The notes beneath the pieces are model-generated. The model was not told where the DNA came from and made no database searches. It saw nothing but the letters and a program-made list of their open reading frames with translations. Positions 39,616 to 48,855 of a DNA stretch of 64,000 nt are shown in pieces (the first letter of the stretch is position 1; every line of letters starts with the position of its first letter). Source of the DNA: Pseudidiomarina sediminum DSM 21906. Its GTDB lineage: Bacteria; Pseudomonadota; Gammaproteobacteria; Enterobacterales; Alteromonadaceae. A program made the position numbers and the translations under genes. The stretch covers positions 455,965-519,964 of the forward strand of contig NZ_KE383983.1 in NCBI RefSeq assembly GCF_000423165.1, given 5' to 3'.

Positions 39616-41079
39616 ATGAAAATGTTTGTGGCACCTTTAGCTCTGGCAATGGGCATTCTGTCCCTTAATGCTTGGGCGCAAGAAACGACCACCGAACCTG
39701 TCGGTACCCTTAACCAAGAACAGTGCTATCTGAAAGGAATTTCAGAACAGTTGAACTGCGGTTCAGTGCGTGTTCCTGAGAATTATGATGCTCCAGAAGC
39801 GCGCAGCTTGGCGATTCACTATGTCATTCTTCCTGCGGTGAGTGAAAACAAGAAGCCTGATCCTCTTGTGATTCTTGCCGGTGGACCAGGCCAGGCGGCA
39901 ACAGAGCTGGCGGCAATGATCGATCGTATGTTCCGCGACGTTCGTCAACAACGCGATATCGTCTTGATTGATCAGCGTGGCACAGGTCGCTCTGACCCGC
40001 TGGCGTGTGAAATGAGTTACGTTGAAGAGTTGGTCAAAACTGATGACGAAATTGACTTAGCTGAACTCTCCCAACAATGCCTTGAGACCCATGCTGGGCG
40101 TGACCTTACGCAGTACCACACGGTAAACGCCATTCGTGACTTTGAGGCCGTACGTGAGGCGTTGGGTTATGAACAGGTCAACTTATACGGCGGTTCTTAC
40201 GGTTCACGAGCGGGCCTCGTCTATATGCGTGAAGCTCCCGACGCAGTGCGCTCGGCTGTACTCGATGCAATGGCTCCAGTACAAGTTGTGGTAGGTCCTT
40301 TTGGACGACATGGCGCGGCGTCTTTTGAGCAAATGCTCAGTGATTGTGCTGCCGAGGAAGGCTGTCGTAACGCTTTTCCTAACCTCGCAGAAACCTATCA
40401 AAGCTTGATGGCTAACCTCAGTGAATCACCGGTGCCGTTAACGGTACGCGATCCGCTGACCAACCAACCGACCGACATATTGATTACCGCCGGACGTTTC
40501 AGCTCCGTCATGCGCGTGGGGCTTTACCATCCGACCACACGGCAAATGCTTCCCTTTGTGATTCAACGTACCTCGGAAGGCGATTACACACCTTTGACGG
40601 GCTTATTAGGTACAACCATGACGCAGTCTGAACTCTATATGGGACTTACGTTAAGTGTGTTGTGTAGTGAAGATTTGGCGCGAGCGACACCTGAGTTGTT
40701 AGCTGAAGATGGCGCGAATGACTTTATTGGTAGCCGTACAGGCGATGCTTTTGTCGATATGTGCTCAGTATGGCCGCAAGCAGAGCGACCAGCAGATTGG
40801 TTTGAGCCTGTCGAGAGCGACATTCCAACGCTGATTTTGTCCGGTGAACTCGACCCGGTAACACCGCCTGCGTGGGGCGAAATGGCAGCTGAAACACTGA
40901 GTAATAGTCGCCATTTGGTCGCGCCGAAAGGAGCCCATACCATTGTTGGTCATACGTGCGCGAACAAACTCGCCGCCCAGTTTATTAAAGAGTTAGATGT
41001 AAACGCTTTAGACGCAAGTTGTCTTGAGAACCAACGTGCACAACCGTTCATTTTGAACAGTAACGGTAAAGGATTATAA
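39616..41079 (+). CDS. Secreted alpha/beta hydrolase of the S33 aminopeptidase type
   Basis: The 487-residue protein has a signal peptide (MKMFVAPLALAMGILSLNAWA, cleavage about residue 21). The alpha/beta fold has the oxyanion HGGP-like LAGGPGQAA, DQRGTGRSDPLACE, and the nucleophile elbow LYGGSYGSRAG (about residue 195). The acid is in LSGELDPVTPP and the catalytic His in KGAHTIVGHTC, and a C-terminal domain matches tripeptidyl-aminopeptidase-like enzymes. It probably trims peptides or esters in the periplasm or outside. It is 10 bp upstream of the NatA-like gene, so co-transcription is likely. Confidence 0.9.
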   Translation: MKMFVAPLALAMGILSLNAWAQETTTEPVGTLNQEQCYLKGISEQLNCGSVRVPENYDAPEARSLAIHYVILPAVSENKKPDPLVILAGGPGQAATELAAMIDRMFRDVRQQRDIVLIDQRGTGRSDPLACEMSYVEELVKTDDEIDLAELSQQCLETHAGRDLTQYHTVNAIRDFEAVREALGYEQVNLYGGSYGSRAGLVYMREAPDAVRSAVLDAMAPVQVVVGPFGRHGAASFEQMLSDCAAEEGCRNAFPNLAETYQSLMANLSESPVPLTVRDPLTNQPTDILITAGRFSSVMRVGLYHPTTRQMLPFVIQRTSEGDYTPLTGLLGTTMTQSELYMGLTLSVLCSEDLARATPELLAEDGANDFIGSRTGDAFVDMCSVWPQAERPADWFEPVESDIPTLILSGELDPVTPPAWGEMAAETLSNSRHLVAPKGAHTIVGHTCANKLAAQFIKELDVNALDASCLENQRAQPFILNSNGKGL

Positions 41080-41089
41080 GCGAGCCACT

Positions 41090-41824
41090 ATGATCGAAGT
41101 AAAATCATTACAAAAAACCTTCGGTGACGTGACCGCTCTGGATAGCCTGACGTTTAGTGCTCCGGAGGGACAAATTACCGGTCTATTAGGCCCAAACGGT
41201 GCCGGCAAGACCACTTGTCTGCGTACTATTTACGGGCTCTTGAAAGCCGACAGTGGCGAAGCGCTAATTGATGGTATTGACGCCAACAAAGAGCCGTTAG
41301 AAGTACGTCGTAAAATTGGCATTTTTCCTGATAAGTTTGGCCTCTATGAACGCCTCACCGCCCGTGAGCAAGTTGCGTATTTTGCCGCCTTACACGGTAT
41401 GGAAGGTGACACTGCAGCTGCGGCAGTGGAAGAGGTGATGCGTCGCTTAGATATGACGGCGATCGCTGACCGTCGGGCGACGGGCTTCTCACAAGGTCAA
41501 CGTATGAAAGTTGCGTTAGCGCAAGCGATTGTGCACCGCCCTAAGCATCTAATCCTCGATGAGCCAAGCCGTGGTTTAGACGTCATGAGTACGCGTATTT
41601 TACGTGATTTGCTGCGCGAGCTACGTGATAGTGGCACCAGTATCTTGTTCTCTAGTCACGTCATGCAAGAGGTCGCAGCATTGTGTGACCAAGTGGTGGT
41701 TGTCGCTGCTGGAAAAGTTGCGGCACAAGGGACGCCGACAGAGCTGTGTGAACAGACCGGAGAGTCAGCTCTGGAAGAAGCTTTTGTGAAGATTATCGGA
41801 ACTGATGAGGGCATCGCGGCATGA
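41090..41824 (+). CDS. ABC transporter ATP-binding protein, NatA-like
   Basis: The 244-residue nucleotide-binding subunit has Walker A GPNGAGKTT (about 34-42). The LSGGQ position reads FSQGQRMKVALAQ, an unusual signature shared with NatA-type proteins. Walker B is HLILDEPSRGLD and the switch His is in LFSSHVMQE. The next gene supplies the membrane subunit, and the ATGATG junction overlaps by 4 bp. NatAB of Bacillus exports sodium, but substrate assignment from sequence alone is unsafe. Confidence 0.9.
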   Translation: MIEVKSLQKTFGDVTALDSLTFSAPEGQITGLLGPNGAGKTTCLRTIYGLLKADSGEALIDGIDANKEPLEVRRKIGIFPDKFGLYERLTAREQVAYFAALHGMEGDTAAAAVEEVMRRLDMTAIADRRATGFSQGQRMKVALAQAIVHRPKHLILDEPSRGLDVMSTRILRDLLRELRDSGTSILFSSHVMQEVAALCDQVVVVAAGKVAAQGTPTELCEQTGESALEEAFVKIIGTDEGIAA

Positions 41825-42972
41825 TGAAATCGCCAATTAAACTGGTCTTTCGAAAAGAACTGAAAGATGCTCTACGTGATAAACGTTCCGTGATGGCAGC
41901 GATGTCCTATGCGTTTTTTGGCCCGCTACTCATGGCGTTAGCCTTTTATGTGTTAATTGGCCAATTAACCGATAGCAGTGATGTCAAAATTGATATTGAA
42001 GGCGGTGAGCATGCGCCAGCACTGGTTGCCCACCTTGAGCAACATGGTATTGTCGAGCGCACTGAGCCTTGGCCATCGGGTCAACAACCGATTACCTTGA
42101 CGATCGATCAAGATTGGGACGAACATATTGCGACGGCTCAGCCGGCGCGTGTGGTTCTGAGCGCTGACTTCTCGTCACAGAAGCAGCGTACGGATATTCG
42201 CCGGGTCGAGTCTGTGATTGAGAATTACAGTAATCAGCTGACGTACATTCGTTTGCAGATGCGGGGTATTGACCCGCGTATTACCCAAGGTGTTGATTTG
42301 GTAAAGCATGATAAAGCCACCAAAGGTTCAAAGGCGGCCATGCTGCTCGGCGGAGTATTGATCTTTATCCTACTGTCAGTGTTCTTCTCGGGCATGAACG
42401 TCGCGATTGATATCAGCGCCGGTGAACGCGAACGCAACTCGCTCGAATTGCTGTTGTCACAACCGCTCACCACAGACCAGTTGGTGTGGGGCAAGGCGCT
42501 CGCTGCATCTGCATTTGCCATGTTTGGTGGCGTATTGAGCGCGATTTTGATCCCAGTGATTTTTACCTTGCTGCCGTTACATGAAATCGGCGTGAGTGTG
42601 AGTCTCGCCTGGCCGATGATTCTGATGATCATTGCGCTCTTGGTGCCGCTTGCCTTGCTGGCCACTGCATTGCAATTGTTTGTCTCATTCCGGGCGAAGA
42701 GCTTTAAAGAAGCACAAACTTATATTTCGTTGTTGTTGATGGTGCCGATGCTGATCATTTTTGGTGTCGAGTTCGCGCGTGTGAAAAGTCAGATCTTGTA
42801 TTATTTGCCGCTCACCGGACAGCACCAAGCGTTGTTAGACATCATTAAGGGTGAGGCGCTGCAGTACGATGCGTTAGCGCTGAGTGCGCTGTTAACGGTA
42901 GGTGTAGCAGTAGGTTTACTGCGCTTGATCAGCCGCATGTTGAGCAGTGAAAAGGTGGTGTTCGGTTTATAA
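41821..42972 (+). CDS. ABC-2 type permease, NatB-like
   Basis: The 383-residue membrane subunit has an N-terminal IKLVFRKELKDALRDKRSVMAAM, one TM helix at about 30-48 and an extracytoplasmic domain. A block of five TM helices runs from about 170 to the end (LGGVLIFILLSVFFSGMN, IDISAGERERNSLELLLSQPL). The ISAGERERNSLE motif marks ABC-2 exporters of the NatB/YhaP group. It overlaps the ATPase gene and is convergent with the oxidoreductase gene by 6 bp. The exported substrate is unknown. Confidence 0.9.
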   Translation: MMKSPIKLVFRKELKDALRDKRSVMAAMSYAFFGPLLMALAFYVLIGQLTDSSDVKIDIEGGEHAPALVAHLEQHGIVERTEPWPSGQQPITLTIDQDWDEHIATAQPARVVLSADFSSQKQRTDIRRVESVIENYSNQLTYIRLQMRGIDPRITQGVDLVKHDKATKGSKAAMLLGGVLIFILLSVFFSGMNVAIDISAGERERNSLELLLSQPLTTDQLVWGKALAASAFAMFGGVLSAILIPVIFTLLPLHEIGVSVSLAWPMILMIIALLVPLALLATALQLFVSFRAKSFKEAQTYISLLLMVPMLIIFGVEFARVKSQILYYLPLTGQHQALLDIIKGEALQYDALALSALLTVGVAVGLLRLISRMLSSEKVVFGL

Positions 42973-44298
42973 CCGACGCCATCGTGCGAGTTGATAGAAT
43001 CCCCATTGGCCGAGTCGACGCAGGCTCGGCAAGGGGAACTTCGCTAACGGCGACTGATAAAAAGGTAATTCAGGAAGCTTTTCACCCATCGTCAGTTGCG
43101 CAAGGCGCTGACCTGCCAGCTGACTAAAGGTCACGCCCGAGCCACAATAGCCCATACTGGTATAGATGCTGTCTGCGGGACTGTAGATACGCGGGTAGTT
43201 ATCAAGGGCGACGCTTATCCAGCCACTCCAATAATAGTCTACCGGGGTTTTTGCCAAGGCTTGTAAGCTTGGGAAGGTACCTGCTAACGCCTCTAGGAGA
43301 TGTCGCGCATAGCGTGGATGTTGCGCATCTTTCCCTCGTATTGCGCCACGTCCGCCAAACAACAAGCGCCCGTCTGGCAGCAATCGGTAATAGTATTTTA
43401 AGACACGCGTGTCCATAACTAACTCATTCCCTTGCAGGCCGATCGAGCGGCGCTCATCACTGGTTAATGGGCGCGTCACGATAACGCTGGAGAGCACCGG
43501 CAGGGTCCGCCCTTGTAAGCTTGGATGCAGCTGGTTGGAGGTATAACCGTTGGTCGCAACCACAACCTTTGCCGCGGTAATTTTGCCTTTACTGGTATGT
43601 AAGCGATGGCGCTGCTCGTGGCGCTCCCAATGCATCACCGCCGCCCCTTCTACCAGTGTCACTCCAGCCTGTTGGCATTGTCTAGCGAGGCTTGCAGTGA
43701 GCAGCAAAGGGTTAAGGCCAAAGCTATTCGGATAATGAATGGCACCGTAAGCTTGGGGGGTATTGACCCGCTGCTGGGTTTGGCTGCTGTCAAGCCAGCG
43801 CGCATCCGGTTCAAACTGTTGCAGTTGCTCGAGACTCCGTTGGAGTGCAGGAACCGCTTGTAAGCGATGGGCAACTTTAAGATAGCCTCCGCGTTGCACC
43901 TCAAGTTGTTGCGGGCAAGCCTGTAGATGTGCTTCTAAGCGCGCGAAGGCTGCTTGATACTCGTTATATATCGCTTGTGCCGTCGCTGCGCCACAGCGCT
44001 TTTGCCAGTCGGCGAGTGATAATCGCCCAGTCCCAGGCATAGCAAAGCCAGCGTTACGCGTGGAGCAGCCCCAGCCAAGTTGGTTGGCGTCAACTAAGAC
44101 AACGTTCTGTTGATAGTGTTTGGCGAGTTCTAGCGCGGCGTTTAAGCCTGTGTAACCGGCACCAATGACGACAATGTCGGTACGTTCGGGTAAGGCAGTA
44201 GCTGCGTTGGGAAAGTTTGTAGCCGTATGCGCTTGCCAATAACTTCGTGCGTGCGGCTGTTGCGAGCTTGGGAAGTCATGGACAAGCGGATCATACAT
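42967..44298 (-). CDS. FAD-dependent amine/amino-acid oxidoreductase, PuuB/OrdL-like
   Basis: The 443-residue DAO-family flavoprotein has the dinucleotide fold ERTDIVVIGAGYTGLNAALELA (about 37-58). GWGCSTRNAGFAMPG follows, a motif typical of gamma-glutamylputrescine oxidase-like proteins. The C-terminal FAD contact is SMGYCGSGVTFSQLAGQ. Oxidation of a secondary amine such as a gamma-glutamyl polyamine is the likely reaction class, but no other puu gene is adjacent. It is last in a minus-strand row after the GNAT gene (14-bp gap). Confidence 0.88.
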   Translation of the reverse strand: MYDPLVHDFPSSQQPHARSYWQAHTATNFPNAATALPERTDIVVIGAGYTGLNAALELAKHYQQNVVLVDANQLGWGCSTRNAGFAMPGTGRLSLADWQKRCGAATAQAIYNEYQAAFARLEAHLQACPQQLEVQRGGYLKVAHRLQAVPALQRSLEQLQQFEPDARWLDSSQTQQRVNTPQAYGAIHYPNSFGLNPLLLTASLARQCQQAGVTLVEGAAVMHWERHEQRHRLHTSKGKITAAKVVVATNGYTSNQLHPSLQGRTLPVLSSVIVTRPLTSDERRSIGLQGNELVMDTRVLKYYYRLLPDGRLLFGGRGAIRGKDAQHPRYARHLLEALAGTFPSLQALAKTPVDYYWSGWISVALDNYPRIYSPADSIYTSMGYCGSGVTFSQLAGQRLAQLTMGEKLPELPFYQSPLAKFPLPSLRRLGQWGFYQLARWRRL

Positions 44299-44312
44299 AA
44301 GCGATTTATCGG

Positions 44313-44894
44313 TTAGTTATCAAAGTTAAGTACCATTTCGCCGGCAGTACAGTGACAAATACCATCACAGACCGGGCAATGGTAGCCTCCATGAACGGAG
44401 AGCTCATACCAACGGTCAGGGTGTTGTTGCACCATCTCCCCGCCGCACCGTGTAAAGTATGAGTATGCACTATTATTTGGACTTTGCATCCAAATATGCG
44501 CAAGTCCTGCTTTGCAGCCGAGGGCTTTCGCGGTTTCAATGGAGCGCTCGAGTAGGCCTCGGCCAATACCTAGGCCACGGCTAATTTCGGAGACCGCCGA
44601 GCATTTGAAGTAACACATTTTATCAGCGGGTACTGGCCATTGCTCGGGCGTGCAGTAGTCGTCGATATCCCATTGGCCTGGGGCAAAAGTGAGGCGGATA
44701 CCGGCCAGCTCACCATCGACAAAAGCTAGCCAACTTAAATTGACGCCGTCTTTGAGGCCGCGCTCGACATAATCTGGAAGGTTTTCTTCGGTCAGGTAGT
44801 TATCACCGTGAACAATGTTGCCAAGTTCGATGACAGCAGCATAATCAGCTGCTGTCAGTTGGCGGTACGTAACTACGGGTTGTTTTTGCGTCAT
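44313..44894 (-). CDS. GNAT N-acetyltransferase with a C-terminal Cys cluster
   Basis: The 193-residue protein has a GNAT domain (about residues 8-165) with the acetyl-CoA loop SRGLGIGRGLLERSIETAKALG (about 107-128). After it the sequence continues YHCPVCDGICHCTAGEMVL. This is a CxxC...CxC arrangement that looks like a small zinc or iron site and is not part of a standard GNAT fold. The substrate is unknown. It lies between ahcY (23 bp) and the flavin oxidase gene (14 bp) in the same direction and may be co-transcribed with both. Confidence 0.85.
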   Translation of the reverse strand: MTQKQPVVTYRQLTAADYAAVIELGNIVHGDNYLTEENLPDYVERGLKDGVNLSWLAFVDGELAGIRLTFAPGQWDIDDYCTPEQWPVPADKMCYFKCSAVSEISRGLGIGRGLLERSIETAKALGCKAGLAHIWMQSPNNSAYSYFTRCGGEMVQQHPDRWYELSVHGGYHCPVCDGICHCTAGEMVLNFDN

Positions 44895-44917
44895 AAAGAC
44901 ACCTTTGGATTGCTGAA

Positions 44918-46282
44918 TTAGTAGCGATAGTCGTCCGTTTTAAATGGACCGTCGACATTCACATGAATGTAGTCGGCTTGCTGTGACGTCAATTGCGTAA
45001 TGACACCACCAAAGCCTTGTACCATGTAGCGCGCGACTTCTTCGTCAAGTTGCTTCGGAAGTACTTCTACACGTAACTTAGCGGCTTTTTCTGCTGCAGG
45101 TAACGCTGCGAACTTTTCTTCAAACAAATGAATCTGGGCCAAGACTTGGTTGGCAAACGAACCATCCATGATACGACTAGGGTGGCCGGTCGCATTACCT
45201 AAGTTCACCAAACGTCCCTCTGAAAGCAGCAAGAGATAATCGGTAACATCATCGCTACGGTAAATTTTATGAACTTGCGGTTTGACTTCATCCCAACGCC
45301 AGTTTTTACGCATAAAGGCGGTGTCAATTTCATTGTCGAAGTGGCCGATATTACAGACCACTGCAGTCGCTTTCAATGCGCTCAACATGTGCTGGTCACA
45401 GACATTGACGTTACCGGTGGTGGTGACAAGTAAATCTGTGTTTTGTAAGAGTTCGGTATTGATGGCGTCAGCCGTCCCCGTATTTACCCCGCCACGGTAT
45501 GGAGAAACGACTTCGTAACCGTCCATACAGGCTTGCATGGCACAGATTGGATCGATTTCTGAAACGCGAACAATCATGCCTTCTTGGCGCAGACTTGCAG
45601 CCGAACCTTTACCTACGTCACCGTAACCGATCACTAGGGCTTTTTTACCCGAGAGCAAATGGTCGGTCGCACGCTTGATTGCGTCGTTCAGTGAGTGACG
45701 GCAGCCGTATTTGTTGTCGTTTTTCGATTTGGTGACCGCGTCGTTGACGTTGATCGCTGGTACTTTTAAGGTGCCGTGCTTCAACATTTCTAACAAACGA
45801 TGGACGCCAGTAGTGGTCTCTTCGGTAATACCATGAATGTGGTCCAGCATGCTTGGATATTTTTCATGGATCAACAGGGTTAAATCGCCACCATCATCCA
45901 AAATCATATTTGCATCCCAAAGCGCGCCGTCTTTGTGACAGGTTTGCTCAAGACACCACTCATACTCTTCTTCAGTTTCGCCTTTCCAAGCAAATACCGG
46001 CACACCCGCTGCAGCCATTGCCGCTGCTGCATGGTCTTGGGTAGAGAAAATATTACACGATGACCAACGCACTTCGGCACCCAATTCGATCAAGGTTTCG
46101 ATCAATACTGCGGTTTGAATGGTCATATGAATACAACCAATGATGCGCGCACCTTTTAGAGGTTGCTGCTGCGCATATTTACGACGAATACTCATCAATG
46201 CTGGCATTTCAGATTCGGCAATCGCAATTTCTTTGCGACCCCAGTCGGCAAGCGAGATATCTGCTACTTTGTAATCGTTCAT
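44918..46282 (-). CDS. ahcY: Adenosylhomocysteinase
   Basis: This NAD-dependent enzyme hydrolyses S-adenosylhomocysteine to adenosine and homocysteine, regenerating the methyl cycle. The 454 residues include the substrate-domain motifs [32 protein letters not shown] and [14 protein letters not shown]. The NAD fold is [17 protein letters not shown], and the C-terminus [11 protein letters not shown] supplies the Lys/Tyr that close the NAD site. AGAGG precedes the ATG. The upstream gene encodes adenosine kinase, which removes the product adenosine and pulls the reversible reaction forward. Confidence 0.98.
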   Translation of the reverse strand: MNDYKVADISLADWGRKEIAIAESEMPALMSIRRKYAQQQPLKGARIIGCIHMTIQTAVLIETLIELGAEVRWSSCNIFSTQDHAAAAMAAAGVPVFAWKGETEEEYEWCLEQTCHKDGALWDANMILDDGGDLTLLIHEKYPSMLDHIHGITEETTTGVHRLLEMLKHGTLKVPAINVNDAVTKSKNDNKYGCRHSLNDAIKRATDHLLSGKKALVIGYGDVGKGSAASLRQEGMIVRVSEIDPICAMQACMDGYEVVSPYRGGVNTGTADAINTELLQNTDLLVTTTGNVNVCDQHMLSALKATAVVCNIGHFDNEIDTAFMRKNWRWDEVKPQVHKIYRSDDVTDYLLLLSEGRLVNLGNATGHPSRIMDGSFANQVLAQIHLFEEKFAALPAAEKAAKLRVEVLPKQLDEEVARYMVQGFGGVITQLTSQQADYIHVNVDGPFKTDDYRY

Positions 46283-46339
46283 AAATGACCTCTTATGTTC
46301 ATATGCAGCGCAGGACTGAGGTGCGCAGCGCAGTTAACA

Positions 46340-47353
46340 TTAATTGAATTCAGGTTCGTGTTGCAACTTGATCAGTAATTGCTCTTGTTGGTCAAGCGTT
46401 AAGCGTGGGCCAAAACTGGCAACCACTGCCGCAGCTGCATGACTGGCGAGTAAGCCACATGCAGCAAGCGGGTAGCGCTTGACTAAACCATACATCATGG
46501 CACCGGCAAACATATCACCAGCACCATTGGTATCGATAGCTTTCACAGGAATGCCCGGAACTGTGACCTGACGTTCTCCATCGCCGATCAGGGCGCCATC
46601 TTTGCCAAGCGTGATAGCAACCATTTTGGCATGTGTTTGTAACTGCTGCATGGCAGCTTGCACATCGTCGGTGCCGGTCAAAATGCTGGCTTCTTCTTGG
46701 TTGCAGAACATCACATCGACGCCACCACTTAAGATCTCCTCGATACCGTCGCCGAAGTATTTCACCATGGCTGGGTCCGAGCAGGTCATGGCAATCTTGG
46801 TGCCATTCGCACGCGCCACTTCTTTAGCGCGCGCAATCGCCTGACGAGCGATAGGTGAAGTTACCAAGTAACCTTCAATATACAAATATTCAGCGCGCGC
46901 AATAGCGTCTTCATCAAGCTCTGCGGTGCTTAGGTCGGCAGTAATGCCAAGGTAGGTCCGCATGGTACGTTCGGCATCTGGGGTGACCATCACTAAACAA
47001 CGACCGGTTTTACCTTCGTGTTTTTGGTTCCCTGTGTTGGTCGTAATACCGACCCGTTCCATATCCGCGCAGTAGAACTCACCTGCTTGATCATCGGCCA
47101 CTTTACAGCAATAAAACGCTTTACCGCCGAACTGGCTAAAGCCTACCAACGAGTTTGCTGCTGACCCACCACCAGATTGCTTTTTCAGTTCACCACGTTT
47201 GGCGAGTTCTGCGATGAGACGTTCTTGCTCATCATCTTCAATCAGCGTCATCATTCCTTTTTCGATTTGATGCTGCTGTAAAAACTGGTCAGTGACTTCA
47301 AACTCTTGGTCGACCAGCGCATTGCCAATGCCGACAATATCAATTGAATTCAT
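46340..47353 (-). CDS. Adenosine kinase (PfkB family)
   Basis: The 337-residue ribokinase-fold enzyme shows the N-terminal PfkB pattern GIGNALVDQEFEVTD and GGSAANSLVGFSQFGG. The anion-hole and catalytic motif DTNGAGDMFAGAMMYG lies near residue 285. Assignment to adenosine rather than another nucleoside or sugar rests on this bacterial subfamily pattern and on ahcY lying 57 bp downstream on the same strand. It would phosphorylate adenosine to AMP. A promoter appears to lie inside the folE2 terminator. Confidence 0.9.
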   Translation of the reverse strand: MNSIDIVGIGNALVDQEFEVTDQFLQQHQIEKGMMTLIEDDEQERLIAELAKRGELKKQSGGGSAANSLVGFSQFGGKAFYCCKVADDQAGEFYCADMERVGITTNTGNQKHEGKTGRCLVMVTPDAERTMRTYLGITADLSTAELDEDAIARAEYLYIEGYLVTSPIARQAIARAKEVARANGTKIAMTCSDPAMVKYFGDGIEEILSGGVDVMFCNQEEASILTGTDDVQAAMQQLQTHAKMVAITLGKDGALIGDGERQVTVPGIPVKAIDTNGAGDMFAGAMMYGLVKRYPLAACGLLASHAAAAVVASFGPRLTLDQQEQLLIKLQHEPEFN

Positions 47354-47379
47354 GTGATACTCGGGAAAAAGTTTTGTAA

Positions 47380-47418
47380 TAAAAAAATCCGGCCGCCAAG
47401 TATACAGCAGCCGGATTT
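47380..47418 (-). terminator. Rho-independent terminator after folE2
   Basis: In the minus direction AAATCCGGCTGC and GCGGCCGGATTT form a 12-bp stem with one G-U pair, followed by a T-run at 47387-47380. It would end the folE2 transcript. Confidence 0.88.
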
Positions 47419-47427
47419 GAAGGTCGA
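47399..47427 (-). promoter_or_regulatory. Candidate promoter of adenosine kinase-ahcY
   Basis: TCGACC (47422-47427) and TATACT (47399-47404) are 17 nt apart on the minus strand. The -10 box falls in the loop of the folE2 terminator, so the two signals share DNA. Confidence 0.45.
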
Positions 47428-47431
47428 TAAA

Positions 47432-48370
47432 TTAGGCTTTGAAGCCGTTAGGGATCCCTTTGGTAGTAATACTTACCGCATCATGAGCATGCAAGGACTC
47501 ATAATGGTTCACGCGAATCCAGAAGTCGGAAAACGCGCTCTGTTGGTTCAAGGCGTGTTGCAAGCGACGTGCTGCGTCTTCACAGAACATCAGGTTCTGA
47601 CCGTTTAAGCGCGCAAACTCTTGTTCGTCTTCGCGTTTTACAGCTGCTTGAACAGGGGTTTGTAACGCATGCTCGATGGCATCAATTAACGCGATGATCG
47701 GCAGCTCAGAGATTTGCTCACCCATAACCACTTTAACTTCAGCAACGGAGCGTTGGCTGTGTGGCGTTGCTACGATACCTTGGGTTGTTCCCAACCAACG
47801 ATGCACGAGTTCAGCGTCAACATCAGCGTCCGTACCGAACTGGTCGGCAAAAGCGTCTTGAATTAACTGGCGCGCCAGTGCTGCTGAGCATGGGCAGGTT
47901 GACGAATAAGGTACTTCAACCCCAAGTTGCAAATAGAGTTGCCCATCATCGTAACGACCGACAACAGTGACCGGATAAGCTTTCCAGCCTGGTTTTTTAC
48001 TGATCAGGGCTTTACGACGTAAATGATAGTCAAAGCTAAATTTCACATAGGCCTGGTCGGCAAGACCATCATGACTATCAATAAAGTCATGGAGGAGTTT
48101 ACCGAGCGACTGATGCGATAAGACGTCATTGTTCGACAGATCTTCCAGCAGAAGATACAGTCGCGACATATGAATACCTTTCGCCTTCGGGTCTTTTAAG
48201 TTAACAAAAGCGTCCACTAAAGCGCTTACAGGGCGCTCAGGTTCGTTGGCGGCACCAACGACAAGTGGCATCTCAATGTTACTCATGCCGACCCAATCAA
48301 GCGCACCTTCAGTTTGTGCTTGGGTTTGATTGGCGATATCTGGCATCATTGTCGGTGTAGCTGTTGGCAT
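47432..48370 (-). CDS. folE2: GTP cyclohydrolase FolE2 (type IB)
   Basis: This enzyme makes dihydroneopterin triphosphate from GTP, the first step of folate (and queuosine) synthesis, in the metal-flexible FolE2 family. The 312-residue protein has [15 protein letters not shown], then [17 protein letters not shown] with the active-site Cys, and [13 protein letters not shown] near the C-terminus. GGAG lies 10 nt before the first ATG. Elsewhere, FolE2 is often a zinc-limitation backup for FolE, but I found no convincing Zur box. It works with folA and thyA in this window. Confidence 0.96.
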   Translation of the reverse strand: MPTATPTMMPDIANQTQAQTEGALDWVGMSNIEMPLVVGAANEPERPVSALVDAFVNLKDPKAKGIHMSRLYLLLEDLSNNDVLSHQSLGKLLHDFIDSHDGLADQAYVKFSFDYHLRRKALISKKPGWKAYPVTVVGRYDDGQLYLQLGVEVPYSSTCPCSAALARQLIQDAFADQFGTDADVDAELVHRWLGTTQGIVATPHSQRSVAEVKVVMGEQISELPIIALIDAIEHALQTPVQAAVKREDEQEFARLNGQNLMFCEDAARRLQHALNQQSAFSDFWIRVNHYESLHAHDAVSITTKGIPNGFKA

Positions 48371-48522
48371 GCGAATACGGCTCCAAACATTGCAAAATTA
48401 CAAATGAACCCAAAAAAGGGGCGTTAGTATACAAGATTTAACCGGTTTACGGTAGTTTGCCATATCCGGTTCATTTTTGGCGTAAAGTTTTCCGATAGTG
48501 GCAATCGAACAAGGACAATCCA

Positions 48523-48855
48523 ATGATTAATGAAGCGTTACTTAGCCAGTATACGGAGCTGCTCGGAACCAGCGGCGTGGAAGACATGATGAAGGTCTTT
48601 AATGACACGGTGGGCACTTATCTTAAGGAACTCAATGGATGTGTCACGGCGCGCGATGAACAGGCGTTTCGCCAACAAGCACATCGTTTGAAAGGAGCAC
48701 TGCGCTCGGTAGGTATGCAAACGCTAAGTGCGCGCATGGAATATTGCGAAAAAGAAGTTTGGACGTGGCCTGAAGCCGAGAAAGAAGTCGTGCAGTTGGC
48801 AGCTGAGCTGCCACTGCACCAACAAGCCATCGAAAACTGGTTACGCAGTCGGTGA
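48523..48855 (+). CDS. Stand-alone HPt phosphotransfer protein, HptA-like
   Basis: The 110-residue all-helical protein is a single histidine-phosphotransfer domain. The phosphorylatable His54 lies in AHRLKGALRSVGM, the HxxKG signature. There is no transmitter or receiver domain. Such proteins carry phosphate from a hybrid kinase to a response regulator. Shewanella uses a free HptA between ArcS and ArcA, and here the gene is convergent with arcA with a 15-bp overlap. AAGGAC precedes the ATG. Confidence 0.9.
   Translation: MINEALLSQYTELLGTSGVEDMMKVFNDTVGTYLKELNGCVTARDEQAFRQQAHRLKGALRSVGMQTLSARMEYCEKEVWTWPEAEKEVVQLAAELPLHQQAIENWLRSR

Noticed and set aside
46283-46339. Possible S-adenosylhomocysteine riboswitch before ahcY
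   Set aside because: The gap is only 57 nt and its repeated CTGCGCTGC words do not form the conserved SAH aptamer blocks.
48371-48522. Zur-type palindrome upstream of folE2
   Set aside because: CATTTGTAATTTTGCAATG has only short outer matches and lacks the TGTTATA-like half-sites, so zinc regulation is not supported by sequence.
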